A stretch of DNA of 64,000 nt, taken from assembly GCA_003327455.1 (NCBI GenBank), contig QOQU01000009.1:1-64000 (forward strand), read 5' to 3'. This DNA is from Anaerolineae bacterium. GTDB taxonomy: Bacteria > Chloroflexota > Anaerolineae > Anaerolineales > UBA4823. Every line of letters starts with the position of its first letter. The first letter of the stretch is position 1. Of this stretch, positions 8,749-17,750 are shown piece by piece. The notes beneath the pieces are model-generated. The model was not told the origin of the DNA. It ran no database searches and saw nothing but the letters and a program-made list of their open reading frames with translations. A program made the position numbers and the translations under genes.

Positions 8749-9219
8749 GTGAAGAGAAATATCGATTCTTTGGATTTAGCAATAATCAGGCATCTTCAGG
8801 AAGATGGCCGTAAGTCTTTCGCTCAAATCGCTGCTGAACTGAACATCTCGGCTTCTTCTGTTCAACAACGTGCCAATCGTCTGATTGAGTCAGGTGCAAT
8901 TGTCATCAAAGGCATCGTTCATCCAGCCGATATTGAAAATGTCGTGATGGCTATGGTAGCCATTAAAGCTGACGGCACGAGATTGCACGAGGTTGCCCAG
9001 GCGATAAGCCGTTTGACTGAAGTGCGCTGGGTAGTTATTTGTGCCGGTCAGTACGACATTTTACTGGAACTGGTCTGTGAAAATAATGAACACTTGCTGA
9101 AAATTTTGTCGCACAAAATTTCGGTCATTGAGGGTGTGCGGGAGACGGTCACCTTTCCCTATCTCGAAATTGCCAAGCGCACATACGAATGGGTTATCCC
9201 TGATCTCAACACAAAATGA
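8749..9219 (+). CDS. Lrp/AsnC family transcriptional regulator
   Basis: A 156-aa DNA-binding regulator. The N-terminal winged helix (about residues 5-55) includes LDLAIIRHLQEDGRKSF and LNISASSVQQRANRLIESG. The C-terminal RAM/ligand domain (about 65-145) contains VRWVVICAGQYDILLELVC. Such proteins sense amino acids or small amines. The start is GTG 8749 without a good Shine-Dalgarno. The gene lies 79 bp upstream of the dehydrogenase-pot cluster on the same strand with no terminator between, so it probably controls that cluster and itself through the inverted repeat at 8622-8646. The inducer is unknown. Confidence 0.9.
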   Translation: MKRNIDSLDLAIIRHLQEDGRKSFAQIAAELNISASSVQQRANRLIESGAIVIKGIVHPADIENVVMAMVAIKADGTRLHEVAQAISRLTEVRWVVICAGQYDILLELVCENNEHLLKILSHKISVIEGVRETVTFPYLEIAKRTYEWVIPDLNTK

Positions 9220-9298
9220 TTTTTGGTTGAAAAACTGGGCAATACGTGCGATATGCCCTGTGGTAAGAAAAACAGATTTTAGAAAGGAGTAAATAGCG

Positions 9299-10813
9299 AT
9301 GAGTGTGCCTTCCCCTCTCCCAAAACTTGCCGAACCGAAACAAACCGAGATGCCCGAGGCGAGACACTATAAATTGCTCATTAATGGCCAATGGGTGGAC
9401 GGAAGCAGCGGTGAGGAAATTGCTGTCCATAGCCCGGTAACTGGGGAGATTTTAGGATATTATCCGAAAGCTACCCGTGAAGATATCGATAGAGCCGTCA
9501 AAGCTGCCCAACAGGCATTTGAAAAGTGGCGCTTGACGCCTCCGTTTGAGCGCGCAGCCCTTGTTCATCGCATGGCAGATGCAATTGAACGCAATCTCGA
9601 AAAACTGGCGCGACTTAAGACTCTTGAAAACGGAAAACCTTATCATAGCGAAGCGATTCCCTGTGTGCAGGAGACAGCCGAGAACTTTCGTATTGCGGCT
9701 GAAGATATCAAGCGACTTGAGAGTCCGATTATCCCGTCGCGAGATGGGCATAAACGTATTCTGACCTTTTATCGGCCCTACGGGGTGTGGACAGTGATTA
9801 CCCCATGGAATTTCCCTACCTTAATCCCCTCTGAGACATTGGCACCTGGCCTGGCTGCTGGCAACGTGATTATTTTTAAGCCTTCTGAATACACCCCTCT
9901 GAGCGGCTTAGCCTTAGTGGAAGCTATGATGGAAGCTGATTTGCCACCCGGCATTATCCAATGCATTCCAGGTGATGGCCCCACGGTTGGTGATTGGCTG
10001 GTTACCCACGAGGGTGTGGATGCAATTGCTTTCACTGGGTCTGATCGCACAGGGCGGATCATTGCTTCTCGGGCTGGCTTGAAGCATACCTTGATGGAGA
10101 TGGGGGGCAACGGGCCGACAATCATTCTTGATGATGCCGATCTTGAAAAAGCAGCTGAACTAACGGCTTTTGGTTGCTTTTATGAGGCCGGTCAGGTTTG
10201 CTGTGCTACTGAGCGCATTCTTGTGCACAAAAAAGTCCATAAAGAATTTGTCGATCTAATGAGCGAGCAAGCCAAAAATATTGTGCTTGGTGATCCATTC
10301 GACCAAAAGGTCACTATGGGCCCCTTATGTAACGAGATGACTGCTCAAAAGATGGAACGGCATATTAAGGATGCGCTGGAGAAAGGCGCACATCTTGTGT
10401 TTGGTGGCAAACGGGCAACTGGTTTTCCCACCAATTTATACTTTGAGCCTACGGTGGTAGATAACGTGCCAGAAACTTCTGTGATTCACTACGAAGAGTC
10501 CTTTGGGCCTTTGGCGGCAATCACGGCTGCCGAAAGCGATGAAGAGTTGCTCCGCCTGGCGCATATTGATCGTTACGGTTTGCAGATGGGATTATTTACG
10601 TCCAGTTTACAGCGCGCTTTTTATTTCATGGAGAACTTGCGCACTGGTAACCTGGTAATCAATGACAATACAGACTACTGGGAGCCGCATGTTCCTTTTG
10701 GTGGCGCGGGAGGAACGGTGAGCGGCCATGGGAGGATCGGCGGAAAGTACACGATGTTGGATATGGTGTATCTCAACACGGTTGTCATTGACTTTATGAA
10801 CGTCAAGAAGTAA
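9299..10813 (+). CDS. NAD(P)-dependent aldehyde dehydrogenase
   Basis: A 504-aa ALDH-superfamily enzyme that oxidises an aldehyde to the acid. It has the nucleotide-binding PWNFP and FKPSEYTPLSG segments, a general-base Glu in LMEMGGNGP (about residue 267), and the catalytic Cys301 in GQVCCATERI. The late motifs EESFGP and PFGGAGGTVSGHGRIGG are present. It starts at ATG 9299 after AAAGGAG. It sits directly upstream of a polyamine-type importer and an aminotransferase, which suggests that it oxidises the aminoaldehyde made by transamination of an imported amine, for example 4-aminobutanal to GABA. The substrate is inferred from context only; succinate-semialdehyde or benzaldehyde-type enzymes cannot be excluded. 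Confidence 0.9.
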   Translation: MSVPSPLPKLAEPKQTEMPEARHYKLLINGQWVDGSSGEEIAVHSPVTGEILGYYPKATREDIDRAVKAAQQAFEKWRLTPPFERAALVHRMADAIERNLEKLARLKTLENGKPYHSEAIPCVQETAENFRIAAEDIKRLESPIIPSRDGHKRILTFYRPYGVWTVITPWNFPTLIPSETLAPGLAAGNVIIFKPSEYTPLSGLALVEAMMEADLPPGIIQCIPGDGPTVGDWLVTHEGVDAIAFTGSDRTGRIIASRAGLKHTLMEMGGNGPTIILDDADLEKAAELTAFGCFYEAGQVCCATERILVHKKVHKEFVDLMSEQAKNIVLGDPFDQKVTMGPLCNEMTAQKMERHIKDALEKGAHLVFGGKRATGFPTNLYFEPTVVDNVPETSVIHYEESFGPLAAITAAESDEELLRLAHIDRYGLQMGLFTSSLQRAFYFMENLRTGNLVINDNTDYWEPHVPFGGAGGTVSGHGRIGGKYTMLDMVYLNTVVIDFMNVKK

Positions 10814-10835
10814 CCTAATCGCAAGGAAGGTAGAA

Positions 10836-11957
10836 ATGAACGGATCGAAAATTCTGTTAGCCTTGATGATGTTGATAGTGATTTCACTGGCTGCCTGTAG
10901 TGGTGCTGCTTCTCAACCAACATCGCCCTCATCGCCAAGCTCTGCAGAGACACAAGCCCCGCCATCCGAGAGTGAATCGGGAACAAAAGGAAAAATTGTC
11001 ATCTCAAACTGGGATGCCTATATGCCTGCGGACTTGTTAGAAAAGTTTACGGCTGAGACGGGCATTCAGGTTGAGTTAGCCCTCCATGCCACCAACGAAG
11101 AGATTGTCGGTAAACTGGTTGCTTCTAAGGGACAGGGATTCGATGTGGTGTTCATGACCGGTCAATTTGCGGATGCAATGGCAAAGATGGGACTATTGAG
11201 TGAAATTGACTATGCCAAACTGCCAAACTCGGCCAACCTCTTTGAAGAAGTCAAGCGCATCCCCTTTACCAGATATGCTGTTCCGTATACCTGGGGAACG
11301 ACCGGTTTATGTTATCGTTCCGATTTGGTCGATTATGACCCTGATAGCTGGTATGACTTGTTAAGACCCAAACCCGAGTTAGCTGGTAAGATAACCATGT
11401 TGTCCACTGATCGGTGGCTGTTGTTACCTGCCCAAAAAGCCTTAGGTTTTTCAGCAAACACAACCGATGAAGGGGAGATGCAGCAGGTCAAAGAATTGCT
11501 TATCGAAGCCAAGAAAACCTTGTTGGCTTATGACGACACGACCTTTTACTCCAAACTGGTTGCTGGAGAAGCTGTGCTGGTTGAAGCCTGGGACGGTTGG
11601 TGTAACTATGGGATCGCCGAGAATGCCGACATCCGTTTTGTGATCCCGAAGGAAGGTAGCGATTTGTGGGTTGACACTATGGTCATCCCTGAACCTTCCA
11701 AGAACAAAGAAGCTGCCTATGCCTTCATTGACTATGTGTTGCGACCTGAAATTGGAACCTGGGTGGCAGAAAATATTCTTTATAAGGTTCCAAGCCGGGC
11801 GGTGATGGGCCAGCTTTCTATAGATTTGCTAAATTCATTCCCCAATTTGACTATTTCGCCCCAAGAACTTCTCAAACAAGAAGTTCTTCAAGATATCGGT
11901 GAGGCGCAAAACCTATACTCTTCGGTGGTTGCCGAAGTCCTCGCCAGTGGTCAATAA
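10836..11957 (+). CDS. potD: Polyamine-type ABC transporter binding lipoprotein
   Basis: A 373-aa extracellular solute-binding protein. A lipoprotein signal ends at LAAC (Cys21) and a Ser/Pro-rich linker runs to about residue 50. The mature domain opens GKIVISNWDAYMPADLLEKF, the usual start of PotD/PotF-type spermidine/putrescine-binding proteins (compare LYNWxxY). The conserved AWDGWCNYG and VDTMVIPEPSKNKEAAYAFIDY segments fit as well. It lies 22 bp after the aldehyde dehydrogenase and is followed by a 15 bp stem-loop before the permease genes. The ligand is predicted to be a di- or polyamine or related cation. Confidence 0.88.
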   Translation: MNGSKILLALMMLIVISLAACSGAASQPTSPSSPSSAETQAPPSESESGTKGKIVISNWDAYMPADLLEKFTAETGIQVELALHATNEEIVGKLVASKGQGFDVVFMTGQFADAMAKMGLLSEIDYAKLPNSANLFEEVKRIPFTRYAVPYTWGTTGLCYRSDLVDYDPDSWYDLLRPKPELAGKITMLSTDRWLLLPAQKALGFSANTTDEGEMQQVKELLIEAKKTLLAYDDTTFYSKLVAGEAVLVEAWDGWCNYGIAENADIRFVIPKEGSDLWVDTMVIPEPSKNKEAAYAFIDYVLRPEIGTWVAENILYKVPSRAVMGQLSIDLLNSFPNLTISPQELLKQEVLQDIGEAQNLYSSVVAEVLASGQ

Positions 11958-11974
11958 ATCGGCTCTGAGTTCGA

Positions 11975-12013
11975 AGAGTACAAGAGGTAGCTACTGATTA
12001 CCTCTTGTACTCT
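11975..12013 (+). promoter_or_regulatory. Strong stem-loop between potD and potB
   Basis: A 15 bp perfect stem (11975-11989 with 11999-12013; core GAGTACAAGAGGTA) and a 9-nt loop. No T tract follows. Its place just after the binding-protein stop codon suggests an mRNA 3'-end protector that leaves potD more abundant than the downstream genes. Confidence 0.65.
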
Positions 12014-12042
12014 CCCGGAATTCTTTATTGGGAGCAAGTGGA

Positions 12043-12885
12043 ATGAAACGGCTCGTACCACCGCTGGTCTTATTAGGACCTGCCCTAACGTGGTTGGGAT
12101 TATTTCTGGTGTTGCCCCTAGCCCTGATCTTGGTTTATAGCTTTTTTCAAAGAGGCGCCTTTGGCCAAATTGTACCCCAACTCACCCTGGCAAATTACTC
12201 TCGCCTGTTTAACCCAACGGTCTTAAAGGTTTTCTTGAACTCTTTGCGTATAGCCTCCCTGGTGACCGGTTTGGCGCTTCTTTTGGGGTATCCGACTGCT
12301 TATTTTATTACTCACCAGCCCTCGCGCTGGAAGAATACGCTCTTAGTGTTGGTTATTCTACCTTTCTGGACAAGTTATTTGATTCGCACCTACGCCTGGA
12401 TCGTACTGCTAAACCGCGAAGGAGTTTTAAGCCGTTTACTCATTGCGGTTGGATTAAGTAAAGAGCCGATATCTTTTCTTTATAACGACACAGCCATTTT
12501 TATAGGTTTGCTGTATGGCTATCTCCCCTTTATGGTATTGCCCTTGTATTCTGCTATCGAACGACTCAACCCTGAATTAAGAGAAGCCGCGTTTGATTTA
12601 GGGGCAACTCCCCTGAAAACTTTTCTTCAAGTTACATTGCCTTTGACGATACGAGGGGTCGTCACCGGAGCAATCTTTGTCTTTGTACCCAGTTTGGGGA
12701 ATTTTTTTGTTCCAGAATTATTGGGCGGAGGACAACGCTTCATGATTGGAAATATGATCAATAATCAATTTCTCAAGGCGCGTGATTGGCCGTATGGCTC
12801 GGCTATGGCTTTTGGAGTGATGGCGATTGTTTTGATGTTGTTGCTTTTTCAGGCGTGGGTCACGCGTCGCACAGAGGAAGGTTAA
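12043..12885 (+). CDS. potB: Polyamine-type ABC permease PotB
   Basis: A 280-aa inner-membrane permease with about six transmembrane segments. The start chosen is ATG 12043, preceded by GGGAG at 12030-12034; a TTG 15 nt upstream is less likely. The EAA-loop region REAAFDLGATPLKTFLQVTLPL, which docks with the ATPase, is clear, as is the LVILPFWTSYLIRTYAW segment typical of PotB/PotH. It forms a heterodimer with PotC. The gene is 8 bp upstream of potC. Confidence 0.9.
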   Translation: MKRLVPPLVLLGPALTWLGLFLVLPLALILVYSFFQRGAFGQIVPQLTLANYSRLFNPTVLKVFLNSLRIASLVTGLALLLGYPTAYFITHQPSRWKNTLLVLVILPFWTSYLIRTYAWIVLLNREGVLSRLLIAVGLSKEPISFLYNDTAIFIGLLYGYLPFMVLPLYSAIERLNPELREAAFDLGATPLKTFLQVTLPLTIRGVVTGAIFVFVPSLGNFFVPELLGGGQRFMIGNMINNQFLKARDWPYGSAMAFGVMAIVLMLLLFQAWVTRRTEEG

Positions 12886-12893
12886 GGCATCTT

Positions 12894-13664
12894 ATGCGGA
12901 CGATGAACTGGCTTCGTCTTCATACCGGTCTGGTATACCTCTTCCTTTACGGACCGATCCTGATGTTGATTGTCCTCTCGTTCAATCGCTCTGGACTGCC
13001 CACTGCATGGGGTGGTTTTTCCTTGCACTGGTATCAAGAGTTGTTGCAGAATAGAGCCCTGCTGAACGCTGCAATCAATTCCTTGCTGGTCGCCGGTGGT
13101 TCGACCCTGGTATCAGCCGTGTTTGGAACCCTGCTGGCGATGGGGCTCGAACGGATCGCTCGCAATCTGGTGCTGGATGCCTTTGTCTTTTTACCGATGA
13201 TCATCCCGGATATCGTTTTGGCTATCGCCTTGCTCTCATTTTTCACCTTTGTCAATATGCCGTTGAGTTTGGTGACGATTACGATTTCCCATATCGTCTT
13301 TAACATTGCATTTGTTGCTGCAATTGTTCGCACCCGCTTGAGTTACTTTGATAACACCCTAGAAGAGGCTTCGTTAGATTTAGGTGCACCACCGGTTAAG
13401 ACGTTTTTTAAGATTACCTTACCTCTGATCCTGCCAGGTATCGTGGCTGGTTCACTACTGGCCTTTACCATCTCTTTGGATGAATTTGTCATTGCCTTTT
13501 TCACTGCCGGACCGGCGCGACCAACCTTGCCCATTTTGATCTATTCAATGGTGCGTTTTGGGGTAACGCCCGATGTGAATGCCTTGGCAACCATCGTATT
13601 GAGTATTAGTGCTTTACTCATCTTGATCTCTCAAAGATTGGGAGGTACAGAAGGATTTTTCTAA
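12894..13664 (+). CDS. potC: Polyamine-type ABC permease PotC
   Basis: A 256-aa permease with about six membrane helices, partner of PotB. The EAA loop EEASLDLGAPPVKTFFKITL and the SLDEFVIAFFTAGP segment are hallmarks of PotC/PotI. The start is ATG 12894; the open frame extends further upstream inside potB but that part is not membrane-like. The stop is followed after 1 nt by the potA start codon, so translation is probably coupled. Confidence 0.9.
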   Translation: MRTMNWLRLHTGLVYLFLYGPILMLIVLSFNRSGLPTAWGGFSLHWYQELLQNRALLNAAINSLLVAGGSTLVSAVFGTLLAMGLERIARNLVLDAFVFLPMIIPDIVLAIALLSFFTFVNMPLSLVTITISHIVFNIAFVAAIVRTRLSYFDNTLEEASLDLGAPPVKTFFKITLPLILPGIVAGSLLAFTISLDEFVIAFFTAGPARPTLPILIYSMVRFGVTPDVNALATIVLSISALLILISQRLGGTEGFF

Positions 13665-13665
13665 A

Positions 13666-14799
13666 ATGAACGCTTGGAAAGAGTTGATCCGTATTGAAGA
13701 TGTAGTTAAGCGCTTTGGAGCCACGGTGGCAGCCGATCGTGTCTCTCTTTCAATCGGGGAAGGCGAATTTTTTGCCCTTTTAGGTCCGAGCGGTTGTGGA
13801 AAAACTACTTTGCTACGCATGTTAGCCGGCTTTGAAACCCCAGATTCGGGAATAATCCTTCTGGATGGCAAGGACTTGACCAATATCAAGCCATGGAAGC
13901 GGCCTGTCAATATGATGTTCCAGTCCTATGCTCTCTTTCCTCACATGACAGTTTTTGACAACATTGCTTATGGATTACGTCAAGAAGGTTTATCTTCTGC
14001 CGAGATCAATCGCCGGGTCGAACAGGTTCTGGAATTAATTGGTTTGCCGGAATTAGCGAAACGAAAGCCAAGTAATCTTTCGGGAGGCCAAAAGCAGCGC
14101 GTCGCCCTGGCGCGAGCTATTGTCAAGCGCCCGCGCGTTTTGCTCTTAGATGAACCTTTAGCCGCTTTAGATCGGAAATTGCGGGTGGAGATGCGCTTGG
14201 AGTTGAAGCGCCTGCAAAACGAAGTTGGGATTGCCTTCGTTTTCGTCACACACGATCAGGAAGAAGCTCTTACAATGGCGGATCGCGCCGCAGTGATGAA
14301 AGCCGGTAAGGTGATGCAAATTGGCACTCCTGAGCAGTTATATAATGCTCCGGCCAATCTTTATGTTGCTCGATTCATCGGTGAGGCAAATGTATTTTCG
14401 GGGCGTCTGGAAAACGGTGCGGATGGGTGGTTAGTGAATGCAAATGGCAATTCGTATCGGGTGTCGGAGGCAGAAGTACAAAGAACCGCTCTGGGGCGCG
14501 GTGCAAAAGTAGCAATTGTAGTGCGTCCAGAGCGAATGATGATTCAACCCTGTGAGTCAGATCGTGCTTCGCAACCCTTGAACCTGGTTTATGGACGCTT
14601 ATTAGAAAGTGCGTATTTGGGAAACGCACGCACCTTTATTGTACAAACGGAAGATGACCAACGGTTATCTATCCAAACCCCTGCTGCCGATTTTGCTCCA
14701 TCCTTAAGCATCGGGCAGCAGGTTTGCATTGGCTGGAAGATTGAGAGTGGCATTTTGGTTCCTGCCTCTGAAAATGGTGATTCGAAAGGCGAAGACTAA
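13666..14799 (+). CDS. potA: Polyamine-type ABC ATPase PotA
   Basis: A 377-aa ATP-binding subunit energising the importer. It contains Walker A GPSGCGKTT, Q-loop FQSYALFPHM, signature LSGGQKQRVALARA, Walker B LLLDEPLAALD and the H-loop FVTHDQEEA. A C-terminal TOBE-type regulatory domain lies from about residue 245 on (VRPERMMI, GNARTFIVQ). The length fits PotA/CysA/MalK-type ATPases. It completes the PotDBCA set. Confidence 0.92.
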   Translation: MNAWKELIRIEDVVKRFGATVAADRVSLSIGEGEFFALLGPSGCGKTTLLRMLAGFETPDSGIILLDGKDLTNIKPWKRPVNMMFQSYALFPHMTVFDNIAYGLRQEGLSSAEINRRVEQVLELIGLPELAKRKPSNLSGGQKQRVALARAIVKRPRVLLLDEPLAALDRKLRVEMRLELKRLQNEVGIAFVFVTHDQEEALTMADRAAVMKAGKVMQIGTPEQLYNAPANLYVARFIGEANVFSGRLENGADGWLVNANGNSYRVSEAEVQRTALGRGAKVAIVVRPERMMIQPCESDRASQPLNLVYGRLLESAYLGNARTFIVQTEDDQRLSIQTPAADFAPSLSIGQQVCIGWKIESGILVPASENGDSKGED

Positions 14800-14822
14800 A
14801 CTTGAGTAATAAGGAGACTCTG

Positions 14823-16148
14823 ATGACCCTGCAAGGACCGAAGACACAAGAATGGTTTAGCAGAGCAAGCCAGGTAATGCCTTATGGGATTAGTTCCAAC
14901 TTTCGCTATTGGGGTGACCAGGATACGCTTGTGATTCAACGTGCAAAAGGCGCTTATCTATGGGATATGGACGGAAAGCGCTATATTGACTACCGTTTAG
15001 GTTTTGGCCCGATCATCGTTGGTCATGCCGATGAACGCATCAATCGGGCTGTTGCCCAGGCAATCCAGAATGGCACATTATTTGCCTGGACTACGCCGCT
15101 GGAAGTGGAATTGGCTGAGCGCATCATTCGCTTGACAGGTGTCGATATGGTACGCTTTGCCAACAGCGGTACGGAAGCCACCATGCAAGCCCTGCGAATT
15201 GCCCGTGCCTATACCGGTCGGGAGAAGTTTATCAAGTTTGAAGGACATTATCACGGATCAGCGGATTACTTTATGTACAGCACAGCTTCAGCTAGCCTGA
15301 ACATGCTGGGTTCTCACCGCAGCCCAATTGCTGCGCCGATGAGTTCGGGCATACCTGCTTCAATTGCTCAGACAGTGATTATCTTGCCTTTTAACGATAT
15401 CGAACTTTTGGAACAAACAATCCGGGCTCGTTGGGGCGAGATTGCAGCTGTCTTCGTTGAACCTGTGATGGGCAATGTGGGGGGGCTTCTTCCGGAGGAG
15501 GATTTCTTGCCTACTTTACGCAGCTTGTGTGATCAATATGGCATTCTCCTGATTTTTGATGAGGTCAAGACTGGCTTTCGCCTCGCAAACGGGGGGGCGC
15601 AGGAATATTTCGACTTGAAAGCTGACCTGGTCACGTATGCCAAAGCCCTTGGCAATGGTTATCCGATTGCGGCTATCGGCGGTAGACGCGAAGTGATGAT
15701 GACCATTGTGCCAGGACAGGTTTCTCAATCGGGCACTTATAATGGCAATACAGTTGCGGTGGCGGCTTCTCTGGCTACATTGGAGTTGCTCCAGAACGAA
15801 TCAATTATTGAGACAATTTACCAGCGAGGTGAAGTTCTGATGAAAGGTATTGATGAGATCCTAACCGATCAAGATATTCCTCATGTGGTGACAGGCTTGC
15901 CACCCATGTTTGGTATCTATTTGGGCAGTGAACAGAGACCGCGCAATTTTCGGGATTTTCTCAGAGGTAATTCTGCCCTGTACCATCAACTTGTTCAGGG
16001 ACTTGCCCAAAGGGGGGTTTTGCCTGATATTGATGGACGTGAACCGTGGTTCTTGTGTGCTGCATTAACCGAGGAGGATATTCAGGAAACCCTCAATATC
16101 TTTAATGATACTGTGCGGACTGTTAAGCCACAATTGAAGCTCAATTAA
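14823..16148 (+). CDS. Class III PLP aminotransferase (GSA-aminotransferase-like)
   Basis: A 441-aa PLP enzyme of the ornithine/GABA/glutamate-1-semialdehyde group. Key segments are NSGTEATMQALRIARAYTGR (phosphate-binding region), HYHGS, EPVMGNVG, IFDEVKTGFR with the PLP-nitrogen Asp, and Lys274 in TYAKALGNGYP forming the Schiff base. ATG 14823 is chosen because AAGGAG lies 6 nt upstream; a TTG at 14802 is the alternative. The closest overall look is glutamate-1-semialdehyde aminomutase, but with an importer and aldehyde dehydrogenase next to it, it more likely transaminates an imported amine. The substrate is not determined. Confidence 0.85.
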   Translation: MTLQGPKTQEWFSRASQVMPYGISSNFRYWGDQDTLVIQRAKGAYLWDMDGKRYIDYRLGFGPIIVGHADERINRAVAQAIQNGTLFAWTTPLEVELAERIIRLTGVDMVRFANSGTEATMQALRIARAYTGREKFIKFEGHYHGSADYFMYSTASASLNMLGSHRSPIAAPMSSGIPASIAQTVIILPFNDIELLEQTIRARWGEIAAVFVEPVMGNVGGLLPEEDFLPTLRSLCDQYGILLIFDEVKTGFRLANGGAQEYFDLKADLVTYAKALGNGYPIAAIGGRREVMMTIVPGQVSQSGTYNGNTVAVAASLATLELLQNESIIETIYQRGEVLMKGIDEILTDQDIPHVVTGLPPMFGIYLGSEQRPRNFRDFLRGNSALYHQLVQGLAQRGVLPDIDGREPWFLCAALTEEDIQETLNIFNDTVRTVKPQLKLN

Positions 16149-16184
16149 TTTCAGAAGAATCCCTGATTACATTAGGAGGATTGC

Positions 16185-17360
16185 ATGAAAATCGTCGTTG
16201 TCGGAGGGGCAGGCAAAATGGGTTGCATCGCTGTTCAGGCGCTGGCAAATGATCGACGCGTCGGCGAAGTGCTCATTGCCGATTTGAATGAGCGCAATGC
16301 TCGAGTGGTGATGGAGACACTGAATAACCCGAAAGTGCGTTTCTGTCAGGTACAGGTTGAGCAGAAAGATGCCTTGGTGGCTTGCTTGAAAGGCGCGGAT
16401 GTATGTCTAAACGCTACCGTGTATTACTTTAACATCCCAATTATGGAAGCCTGCCTGGAAGCTGGCGTTTCTTATACCGACCTCGGTGGTTTGTTTCACA
16501 CTACCCGTCAACAGCTTACATATCATGAGCGATTTGTGGAAAAAGGATTGAGTGCTGTGTTGGGACTCGGCTCTGCACCGGGAATTCCGAATGTGCAGGC
16601 ACGCTATGCCGCTGACCGTCTGGATAGTATTGAGTATATTCACATCTACGATGGGATTAAACCTCCACCACCAGATGATCTCCGGTTTACCTATGCTGTC
16701 CCAACGATTTTGGATGAGATGACGATGGAACCCATTATCTTCCGAGACGGCGAATTTGTCTCCGAAAAACCCCTGTCGGGCTTCGAAGATTATGCCTTTA
16801 CTCCCCCCTTAGGAATTTTGCCCATGCACTATTCCTTGCACTCTGAGGTTGCTACCTTGCCGCTGAGCTTTCGGGATAAAGGGATTCGGGAGTGTTTTTT
16901 CAAGATAAATTATTGGGGGATGGCAAAGGAAACAGTTGAGAAGGTGCAGGTGTTGCAAGAATTTGGGTTCAATAGCTCACAGCCGTTGGAAGTGGGGGAA
17001 GGACAGACCGTAATTCCTCGCCAGGTCTTGATGGCAATGATGGCAAAATATGTTCCTGCTGTTGAAGAATTTCTTGCCCCACCGAAGAATTCACCACCCA
17101 ACTGGACAAAGGAAATTGTCACTGAGGTCAAAGGGAAAAAAGATGGCAAAGAAATCCACTATCGAATTGGAACGCTGACCGTAAAAGGCGCTTTACCAAC
17201 AGGAGTTGCACCGGCCATTGGAGCCATCTGGCTCGGTGAAAAACGAATCCCCGCAGGGGTTTACCCACCTGAGGCAGTTTTTGAACCGCTTGCATTTTTC
17301 AAAGAATTAGAATCCTGCGATATCTTTACCCAGGTGAGTATTACAAAAGGGATTGAATGA
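16185..17360 (+). CDS. Saccharopine dehydrogenase-like oxidoreductase
   Basis: A 391-aa protein with an N-terminal Rossmann fold (MKIVVVGGAGKMGCIAVQAL) and the family segments GADVCLNATVYYFNIPIMEACLEAGVSY and LGSAPGIPN. It falls in the saccharopine dehydrogenase / carboxynorspermidine synthase group, which makes or breaks a C-N bond between an amine and a keto or aldehyde acid using NAD(P)H. A good AGGAGG lies before ATG 16185. As the last gene of the pot operon, it could act on an amine-derived aldehyde. Its role could be lysine-like degradation, carboxyspermidine-type chemistry or another reductive amination; the sequence does not decide. Confidence 0.8.
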   Translation: MKIVVVGGAGKMGCIAVQALANDRRVGEVLIADLNERNARVVMETLNNPKVRFCQVQVEQKDALVACLKGADVCLNATVYYFNIPIMEACLEAGVSYTDLGGLFHTTRQQLTYHERFVEKGLSAVLGLGSAPGIPNVQARYAADRLDSIEYIHIYDGIKPPPPDDLRFTYAVPTILDEMTMEPIIFRDGEFVSEKPLSGFEDYAFTPPLGILPMHYSLHSEVATLPLSFRDKGIRECFFKINYWGMAKETVEKVQVLQEFGFNSSQPLEVGEGQTVIPRQVLMAMMAKYVPAVEEFLAPPKNSPPNWTKEIVTEVKGKKDGKEIHYRIGTLTVKGALPTGVAPAIGAIWLGEKRIPAGVYPPEAVFEPLAFFKELESCDIFTQVSITKGIE

Positions 17361-17689
17361 TCTGCCTGACAGGTCGCAAGTCGAGCATGTCGGCGGCCAG
17401 TGATCATGCAGGAAATCCTTAACTGATTTGAGTTCTGGCTGCCACGTGGTTGTTTGATACCTTCAAAACGTATCTCCTCGCAAGAAAGCGGAGGAAGCTT
17501 AGCAGTTTAACGGAGCGGATGGTCTTCTCGTTGCATTAGGTAGTGACATCCAGGAGAGGTTCTATGGCTGAAGTGATAAATTATTGAGAAGAATATCTTT
17601 CGCACCGTGAAAGTCTTAGAGGTGTTTTTTAAAGCGATCGAGTCAGCCAACAGGGGTACACGGGAACGTAGCAGAATCTTGTGAAAAAA
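17361..17689. other. Intergenic region, no gene seen
   Basis: About 330 bp between the pot operon and the XRE-cupin pair. I see no convincing terminator, open frame or RNA. Its right edge merges into the operator-like sequence and promoter of the next gene. Confidence 0.5.
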
Positions 17690-17744
17690 TTTACTTATGG
17701 TAAATAAAATTTACTCTTGACAAATATTACAGTATGGTTAAAAT
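17690..17744 (+). promoter_or_regulatory. Promoter and possible operator of first XRE-cupin gene
   Basis: TTGACA (17717-17722), 16 bp spacer, TAAAAT (17739-17744). Upstream lies a small inverted repeat TTTAC-N5-GTAAA (17690-17704), and AATTTACT occurs twice, which may be the regulator's own operator. The predicted start point is at or next to the ATG at 17751, implying a leaderless mRNA. Confidence 0.7.
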
Positions 17745-17750
17745 AAATTT

